Part shown: piece by piece, positions 57,646 through 64,000 of the stretch
Position numbering within the stretch: the first letter of the stretch is position 1
Layout: every line of letters begins with the position of its first letter
NCBI GenBank assembly: GCA_900155495.1
Contig: FTLJ01000050.1
Coordinates: 1 to 64,000 of the forward strand
Direction: 5' to 3'
DNA: 64,000 bases
Source: Porogramme epimiltina
Taxonomy: Eukaryota; Basidiomycota; Agaricomycetes; Polyporales; Polyporaceae
Program-made: the position numbers and the translations under genes
The notes under the pieces: model-generated
Seen by the model: the letters and a program-made list of their open reading frames with translations, nothing else
Told to the model about the DNA's origin: nothing
The model's database searches: none

Positions 57646-57728
57646 GGGCATGTGGTGTAGTTGGTTATCACGCTCGCTTAGCATCCGCAACATGCGAGAG
57701 GGGTCCGGTTCGATCCCGGACATGTCCA
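57646..57728 (+). tRNA. tRNA-Ala (AGC) with a 9-nt intron
   Basis: The acceptor stem GGGCATG pairs with CATGTCC (one G-T), and the discriminator base is A. The A box (tggtgtagttgg) and B box (ggttcgatccc) are intact. The T arm is TCCGG-TTCGATC-CCGGA. The anticodon stem CTCGC/GCGAG encloses TTAGCA, then tccgcaaca, then T; removing the nine bases after position 37 leaves a standard loop with anticodon AGC. The intron sits at the canonical place next to the anticodon. Confidence 0.9.
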
Positions 57729-57733
57729 TTTTT
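57729..57733 (+). terminator. RNA polymerase III terminator (T5)
   Basis: A run of five T directly follows the discriminator base of the tRNA. Confidence 0.7.
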
Positions 57734-59609
57734 GGCCCCGACGTCGGGGGCGTGGGGGTCTGGCTCGCGTGGTGGCGATGCGAGCCGGATTGGGATGCCG
57801 GAAGGCGCCGCGTGGGCATTCGTTATTCGCTCTGTCTGCCAGGTCCCAATTCCCAAATCTCCCCTTCGTCATCGTCTACCAAACGCTCTCCCATCAGCAA
57901 AGTTCCCGGCGGTCTGCCGGAGCAATACATAGTAATGTAGGGCACAGTAGGTATATACCGCCGATGCCTGCGCAGGCGAACACGTTCCTTTTGACACTGG
58001 TGTTCCGTAGATACTCAAATGCCATTATATTGTAATGTCATACACCTTGCACGGTTCCGCCTGACCCCGCGCGCTGTCCGATCGTGCACGACCAGATAGG
58101 CGCGCGCGTCTGACAATACCCGACCATACGTGTGCGGGTGTCTGATAATAAGCTACCAGGTGCGAGCGGGCAAAATATAGCGCGCGGTCGGGCGCGAGGG
58201 TAGGAATGGCCGCGCACGATCATGCGCGAGGTTATGTACGGCCAAATGCGAGCGCACGGAAGGCCAAACGTGAGCCTACGTTATGTCATACTGTAGAGGC
58301 GGTATGATAGTATATGTACGGCTCGCTTCTGCTGCTCTAGGCTTCGTTCTGGGGTCCTTTCGATCGCCCTCTCAAATGGTCAGAATAGAATAATAAATTT
58401 ACTAGTAATATGATAAATACAATCATGATGCTACAACATCTACAGTAACGGTACCTCGAGCATCGGCGGTTGGCATGACGGCGACTCATGAAGCACTACG
58501 AGCGTATGGTGGGTGCCTGTCGCAGAGGGGAACGTATGTAATACTGGGCTTGGATTGGACTTATCAGAGAGGAACGCACGAAGGTGGGAAAGCACTTACA
58601 GTGGTGACTAGTTATTGGCAGCTGATGTGAGCTGCAGGGGCCGTAAGCAGGGCATAAGAACGAGTGCAAGTGGGGATGCTACAGCGCAGCTTACACTTCA
58701 ATTTATAAAGAGTAGCTCAAACTTGCGATCTTCTAACACGTTGATGAGGTCTCGCGGGATGATAAATGAGCTCTGAGATACTAGAGGTGAATGACGGAGA
58801 CAGGGACGACAATGCAGAAGAGTTGCACGTACAACATTAGTAGCTCAGACCACGGTACAGGTCCGCGCCGACTCCCTCGAGAACTACAATGATGTGAGTT
58901 CAACATAGCACCGAGGGGGGGAGGCGGGTCACGTACTAATGGCACCAAAATGATACGGGCAGTAGTACGCACCCTTCCAAGTATTTGGAAGGATACGCGC
59001 TGCTGCAGGTAAGGAGGGGAGGGGTAGAGTGTGTAGTAGGCATGCGGCTAGCAGAATGCATACGTGCCCTGAATACGTACATTTGTGTAACTATATGCGC
59101 ATATAGTCAGTGTGGGACTCACCATGCGGGCATACCGAGGGCCTAGTGCGACTCGGAACGGATATCGGAGAAGGGGTTTTAGTAGAACTTACTACCAGCG
59201 TTGAGTGAGAGCTTGAATGCTAGGGGAAGAGGTAGCGACAGTGTAGAGGCGAGTATTTGGGGGAAAGAAGGATGGAGCGGCGGACGGGGAGGGGCCATAC
59301 TTATATATGGCTCCAGAGGAGCCTTCGAAGGGCTTCGATAGGTCGGGGGGCGGATCGGGCGCCTCATGATTTGGGCTTGGAGCGCGACGCGCGTCGCGCT
59401 AGTCACCTGACCGTCCCCCCCCTCGGCGCCGCAAACATCGCCCTCTCTACACTTACCTTAAGCGCGAGAGCATCCTCAACACCTAGGTCGACGCCGTCGT
59501 CAGCGGCATTCCTCCACTCATGCGCTGAACGGTATACGGCGGGTCCCTCCTCCCTTCCTCTCCTGACTCCTTCCAGCTAGTTCTTCCCTCTTTCCTCTCC
59601 TCCGTGCCC

Positions 59610-59850
59610 GTGGACGTCCTTCACGCCGCGGAGATCACCCTCGCGCCTCTCGCGCTCTTCATCCTGCTTTACATCTAGCATCTCCCGCACCTTGTGTCTT
59701 GTGTGCGAGAGCCACGCACATGCGAGCTATCGCACGCTCTGCGTTCTCGACCCGCGCAAGAACGCCCTCGTCGCGCTCCGACACACTCTCCTCCCCGTCT
59801 TCGCGGCGTCCCCGGGCCTGCTGATGCTACTCGCAGGGCTCACAAAATAG
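59610..59850 (+). pseudogene. Possible remnant of a coding gene
   Basis: Two plus-strand stretches have protein-like composition: VDVLHAAEITLAPLALFI, which ends in a TAG, and, in another frame, LCVLDPRKNALVALRHTLLP followed by VFAASPGLLMLLAGLTK and again a TAG. Codon use is GC-rich like real exons nearby. The stops and shifted frame suggest a decayed gene; no family is recognised. Confidence 0.25.
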
Positions 59851-60147
59851 GCGTTCACGCTCACGAGTGAGTCTCCTCCCGCTTGCTATATGCGTCGATA
59901 CGGCGTAGAAGTCCTGGAGGTTTGGAAGGGAGAAGCAGGTGCGGAGGCTGCGCTGCCCGTTCTGCTCGGGCGCATGATGTTTCACAAATGGGGCACGGAT
60001 TGGGGCTCATGGATTGACCCAGGTGGAGAGGATGAGAAGGCAGGGGCGTATGTCGCAGTCTCCGCATAGGACTTTGCATCACGCAGTACAGTACACTAGT
60101 AGTCCAGCAATGCATTGTCCTACGCCTACTGACACCACGAGCACGGG

Positions 60148-60471
60148 CTACTTCGCACCTTTCTTCGCGGCCTTGGCCGCCTCACGTCGCTGCTTCAACG
60201 CCTCCAGCTTCGTATTGAGTGCGGACGCGCGCGCGTCCGCCTCCTCCAATCACAATAATAAGCTCTCAGTAGAGGGTGCCGGTGAGCTTTCACCCTTCCG
60301 TTCGTGATTTGTAACGTTTCGCCTTGAGCACGCACAGTGGCCTTTGGCAACCATTACCGGACCGTGCTTTACTCGTGCTAGTCGGTGCTCTTTACCTCTC
60401 TAGGCCAGCCCAACCGTCTCTGAGGCCTCATCACGCATGTGCTCGTCGAGCGTAGTGAGGAATGTATGCAT
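60148..60471 (-). CDS. Possible small two-exon gene (50 aa), basic C terminus
   Basis: An ATG at 60471 opens 19 codons (MHTFLTTLDEHMRDEASET) up to a gttggg donor. After 171 nt an acceptor (gattggag) leads to 32 codons ending NTKLEALKQRREAAKAAKKG-AK and a stop. Phases agree. The second exon looks like the basic helical end of a real protein. The first exon and weak donor are uncertain, so this may instead be the isolated last exon of a broken gene. Confidence 0.22.
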
Positions 60472-60601
60472 GGCCACGGCTACACTACTACATATGTTTA
60501 TCTGTTGCTTCTTTGTTCGCTCTTGTTCCGTGTCTAACTATATATTCTCGAAGGGCGCGCTATTGTTACACATGCGTGCCATCATAATTAACAGGGTGCG
60601 A

Positions 60602-60621
60602 CTATGTATGATCATACATAG
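60602..60621. repeat. Perfect 20-bp palindrome
   Basis: CTATGTATGATCATACATAG is its own reverse complement. It is flanked on both sides by gggtgcg. A second inverted pair, gacatcgc (60645-60652) and gcgatgtc (60661-60668), lies 24 bases further on. Confidence 0.8.
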
Positions 60622-61092
60622 GGTGCGGCTACCATGTATTATCGGACATCGCCTGCACCCGCGATGTCTGGCCGCGCAAGGTCAGACATTCGACGGCGCA
60701 GATGGGCGGCTACCGTGCACTGCATCACTGAGTAAGCCGCTGCATTGCACTGTCTGACTTACGGAAATTTGGTGATGCCGCCACCTGAAGGTCTCTCCCA
60801 GTGCTCAACGACAGGCAGTTCTCCCTCCCCCTTTATGAAGCCCCTATGTCCCCAGCTCCAGCAACCTCGTGACTTGTGATGAGCCCAGTCAGCGAAGCTC
60901 TTATTAGCGACCAGCCATTCCGAATATGACGGTACATTCGGAATTCAAGCGCCCCAGCTCTCACCGGTCAACGTCAAAGTAGCCAATCCAAGAGGGGCGA
61001 GCTCCGTCTGGAACGAGTCTTGAGCACATATAACAGGTGCGGACGCTGTCGCTGTCTGCACAGAGCCCCCATCACCCCTCTCCACCCTCATC

Positions 61093-62401
61093 ATGTTCAA
61101 GCCCTCCGTCCTGAATCGTACCACTCGCGCTTGCGTTCCTTCCGCCTTGCTCCGGTCTCGGACAGTTCATACTGCCGGGGCTGCTGCAGCGGTTCGGGCG
61201 CAGCCAACTTCTTCTACTAGCCCCCCTATTCGTACCCTCTCCACCACGGCAGCAGTCTCCGCCGCTCAGGCCCCGTCCGAGAGTCTCCTGTCTCGCGCCC
61301 GTGCCAACAACATCGCGCCTACCGAGCCGTGGAGGAGGCACATGAGCAACGACTCTCAGACACCCAATGTTTTCACCTTCTTCGAGAAGGCGACTTGCAC
61401 GTGGCAATACGTCGTCGCTGACCCCAAGACGTCCAAAGCCGTAATCGTCGACCCTGTCCTGGATTACGATCCTGCTTCGGGGGCAATCACGACCTCCACC
61501 GCCGACGGCCTCGTGGCATTTGTGGAACATAACGGATTGCAAGTTGTTAAGATTCTGTAAGTCTTTGTGCTTTTCTTGGGTATGCCATCAGCGCTGACGC
61601 CCAGATCTTAGCGAAACACACGCCCATGCAGACCACTTGACGGCGGCGCAGTACCTGAAGCAGCAGCTCGGAGGGGACATCCCCGTCTGCATCGGCCAGC
61701 GCATCAAGCAGGTCCAGCAGACTTTTGCGCCCATCTACGGAATAGACCACGCCGCGCTCGACAACTCCTTCGATATCTATTTCGCCGATGACGAGAAGTT
61801 CAAACTCGGGGAATTGTCTTGCAAAGTGTTGCATCTCCCAGGACACACACCCGACCACGTCGGTTTCGTCATTGGAAAGGCGGTCTTCACCGGAGACTCA
61901 ATTTTCAACGTAGGCCTTCATTCTTCCGGCGATCTCTTCCAACGCGCGCTCACTCAGATATTCCGGTAGCCTGACGTAGGCTCGGCTCGGGCCGACTTTC
62001 CAGGTGGAAATGTCGAGATGCTATATTCGGTGAGCCGCCGACCCCGAGCCTTGCAGTTTCATCGGGCTGGCAGTTGATATTTCTGGCTCTAGTCCATGCA
62101 GCGTTTGCTGTCTATGCCCGAAGACTACCGCCTCTACGTAGGGCACGACTACCCGCAGGACCGGGACCACACGTGCTTCAGCACCGTCGCGGACCAGCGT
62201 GAGAAGAACAAGCACATCAAACTGGGAACGGACGCGGCGACATTCATTCAGTTCCGAAAGGAGCGCGACGCTGTCCTCGGGGCCCCACGGCTTCTGCACC
62301 CGTCCCTGCAGGTGAATATCCGGGCGGGGAGATTGCCTCCGCCTGACGCGAATGGAAGGATCTATCTACGCACTCCTGTCTTGTCCGATGTAAAGCTGTA
62401 A
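61093..62401 (+). CDS. Mitochondrial persulfide dioxygenase-like metallo-beta-lactamase-fold protein
   Basis: Four exons (61093-61556, 61612-61909, 61970-62029, 62093-62401) give 376 aa. The first 80 residues are rich in Arg, Ser, Thr and Ala without acids, as in a mitochondrial presequence (MFKPSVLNRTTRACVPSALL). The MBL core follows: YVVADPKTSKAVIVDPVLDY, the metal motif ETHAHADH at about 155-162, LPGHTPDHVGF, FTGDSIFNPDVGSARADF and the later YVGHDY. The single-iron persulfide dioxygenase (ETHE1) group shares these motifs and oxidises glutathione persulfide to sulfite; close bacterial relatives include Blh. A glyoxalase II role is less likely because the PDVGSARADFPGG block fits the dioxygenase group. 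A TATA-like element (acatataaca) lies about 65 bases upstream. Confidence 0.87.
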
Positions 62402-62910
62402 TAATTCCGTAGTCATCTCCGTATCTCCTGTCTATTCCCAATTACTAATGTTATCTATCCCGTTTGCTCCTCCAAGTCACTGCGGTCTCATGCGTAGATC
62501 CCGCTTCAGGTCCGTCATCTGGGCTAATGTATTTCACCTCGGGATGACAACCTCGGGTATATAGCCTTCTGTGCACACCTCCGAGGTGCGGGTAGGTAAT
62601 AAATCCGCCGGTTTCATACCCACGGTGTGGCGGTGTGTACACTGGAAGCTTGGCGATTCGGACTCGACGGCCATCCTCCTGCCTCAGTTCATCGAGATTG
62701 GATGTCGTGGGTGCTGATCCCAGCTACTCAACCTGATTAATAACTTATTGACCTGCGACGCGGTCGTCTTTACACGTGCCCCTGGGCCCACACTCTGTTC
62801 GCCGCCCTCGTATATTATACTACGCTCCTGAACGGCTTGCTCCGTCGACCCCGATGCGCATCCCCCCGTATTATCCTCGCTCCTCACCCCGCGATTCCGC
62901 GTCTCTCTCA
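62402..62910. other. Intergenic, no supported feature
   Basis: This separates the persulfide dioxygenase-like gene from the F-box-like gene. A short hairpin-like region (gaggtgcgggtaggtaataaa) near 62580 is the only local structure noted. Confidence 0.45.
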
Positions 62911-64000
62911 ATGAAGGCCAACGACCTTCCCTTAGAAATCTGGCAGCAAGTTTTCGGACACGCGTGCTGCGACGGAGGACGCACCGGACTCTCACTGGCG
63001 CTTACCTCGCGTTTCTTCCACAATGCCTCCAACCTCGTACGCTTCCGTTCGCTCGCGTTCTCTTCGTTGCGCAACATACAACGATTCCTCGACTTTTTCG
63101 ATGCGCGCGCGATCACAAACCACCCCAAGCCCAAGATCCTCCACCTCCTCCTCTCCTTCTCCGCACCCGACCACATCTCCGAAGGGCCGGCAACTGAACT
63201 CGACACCGGAGCTGGCACTGATGCGTACGTGTGGCTCCGAGTTCGCCATCAGCGCGAGCACGAAAAGGCCGCTTGGGACCGCCAGTTCATGATCCTTGTC
63301 CCGAGCCTGCTCGCGCTGGCCGCCCCGTACCTCGAAACCCTTGCCATGCTCCAGTCCGACGGACATGCGGTGCCGGTCATGGGGAACTTCGCCGCACCGA
63401 TGCCGCGCCTGCGCGAGCTGACGCTCCTTATGGGTATCGCGGTCATGCTCAACGACCGGGATCTGGGCGGACCTGGCGATACAGAACACGCGGCGCACGG
63501 CACGAACGCCCCCGTTGCCCGCACTCCCTCCCCTCCGCCTTCTCCCGCCGCTGCCGCTGCCGGTGGCCGCACGCAAGCCCTCGATGCCCGCCCGCGCGAC
63601 GCCCCCTTACGCCATCCCGCCACCGCCGCACCCGAGGCGCCCCCCGTGCGGCCCGCACCCGAGATCGCATCACCCGCGCCCCCGGAGCGCTGCCGGACCG
63701 CCCTGTGGCCCGCCCTCGAGCGCCTCCACGTCGTCTGCGGACGCCACCGCGACTGGACGCTGCGCGACTCGCTCGCGTGCCTTCCCCGCCTCGCCCCCGC
63801 CCTCACGCACATCCGCATCTCCAACGCGACGTACACACACGGCAAAGACGACTGCGTGCCTGCCTTCCTCCGCCGCGCGCTCGCGCCGCGCGTCCGGGCC
63901 CACACGGCGTGGGGCCGCCACGACGCCGGCGACTCCGCGTGCGGGCGTGGGCATGAGGGTGGCGGCGGCGGCGCAGGGGAGGAGGGGGGCGCGGCCGCGA
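62911..64000 (+). CDS. F-box-like protein, partial (cut by the window end)
   Basis: The frame is open from ATG 62911 to the last base, 363 codons without stop. The N terminus NDLPLEIWQQVFGHACCDGG is a typical F-box start (LP-E/D-I/L-W/L). It is followed by LSLALTSRFFHNASNLVRFR and FSSLRNIQRFLDFF, as in the large Agaricomycete families of F-box-like proteins. Later leucine-rich segments (LRELTLLMGIAV, ALERLHVVCGRHRDW) resemble repeat units. A Pro/Ala-rich insertion of about 70 residues separates them. Such proteins usually bring substrates to SCF ubiquitin ligases, but many fungal ones are unassigned. The 3' end lies beyond the window. Confidence 0.75.
   Translation, partial: MKANDLPLEIWQQVFGHACCDGGRTGLSLALTSRFFHNASNLVRFRSLAFSSLRNIQRFLDFFDARAITNHPKPKILHLLLSFSAPDHISEGPATELDTGAGTDAYVWLRVRHQREHEKAAWDRQFMILVPSLLALAAPYLETLAMLQSDGHAVPVMGNFAAPMPRLRELTLLMGIAVMLNDRDLGGPGDTEHAAHGTNAPVARTPSPPPSPAAAAAGGRTQALDARPRDAPLRHPATAAPEAPPVRPAPEIASPAPPERCRTALWPALERLHVVCGRHRDWTLRDSLACLPRLAPALTHIRISNATYTHGKDDCVPAFLRRALAPRVRAHTAWGRHDAGDSACGRGHEGGGGGAGEEGGAAA

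Larger units (their letters stand above)
57734..61092. other. Gene-poor region with palindromes and decayed frames
   Basis: This 3.3 kb interval has no conserved intact gene. It contains a repetitive GCGAGCG-type stretch near 58060-58280, a possible gene remnant near 59610-59850, a small spliced frame on the minus strand near 60148-60471, and a palindrome cluster near 60590-60690. The rest, including the AT-rich part 58380-58460, shows nothing recognisable. Confidence 0.45.

Noticed and set aside
32143..62401. Sulfur-metabolism gene cluster (SSU1 pair, gamma-glutamyltransferase, persulfide dioxygenase)
   Set aside because: The genes are separated by up to about 28 kb with many unrelated genes between them; a shared theme alone does not show a cluster.
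1..64000. CRISPR arrays, rRNA genes, bacterial operons
   Set aside because: No regularly spaced repeats, rRNA signatures or Shine-Dalgarno/operon structure were found; all recognised genes are intron-containing fungal nuclear genes.

Overview
The window reads as nuclear DNA of a filamentous basidiomycete, most likely a wood-decaying Agaricomycete such as a polypore. The evidence is the density of short GT-AG introns (mostly about 50-65 nt), the GC-rich coding sequence, and the families present: an AreA-type GATA factor with the fungal AreA motif, two SSU1-type transporters, a fungal complex I 21 kDa subunit, an UPF0643 protein, a secreted 'glycopeptide'-family protein and a CBM1-linked GH5 mannanase. 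No organelle, bacterial or viral gene was recognised. Exon models were assembled by hand from splice signals, reading frame and family conservation. All recognised protein genes close in frame.

Layout. 1-7.5 kb: two unrecognised minus-strand genes. 7.9-11 kb: an unrecognised spliced model, then copy A of a roughly 2 kb duplicated segment carrying a small acidic-protein gene. 11.4-12.7 kb: secreted glycopeptide-family protein. 13.5-18.9 kb: Sec7-PH ARF exchange factor. 19.1-22.8 kb: AreA-type nitrogen regulator, followed by about 4.7 kb without a convincing conserved gene. 27.6-36.3 kb: an unknown small spliced gene, signal peptide peptidase, and two SSU1 paralogues arranged tail to tail. 37.9-45.9 kb: a dense block with type II phosphatidylinositol 4-kinase, CUS2/Tat-SF1-like splicing factor, complex I 21 kDa subunit and UPF0643 protein. 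47.5-49.4 kb: an unknown Ser/Pro-rich protein. 50-52 kb: copy B of the duplicated segment, in direct orientation about 41 kb from copy A. 52.3-57.5 kb: gamma-glutamyltransferase and mannanase. 57.6 kb: an intron-containing tRNA-Ala(AGC). 58-61 kb: gene-poor DNA with palindromes and decayed reading frames. 61.1-62.4 kb: mitochondrial persulfide dioxygenase-like protein. 62.9-64 kb: an F-box-like gene cut by the window end.

Most genes are independent housekeeping or secreted-enzyme loci; there is no obvious biosynthetic cluster. Sulfur and glutathione metabolism recur (two sulfite-efflux-type transporters, a gamma-glutamyltransferase, a persulfide dioxygenase), and AreA-type factors control nitrogen use, but the genes are far apart and co-regulation is not shown. 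The least explained feature is the duplicated acidic-protein locus, whose reading frame, core promoter and a 53-nt downstream intron are preserved in both copies while the flanking sequence has decayed.
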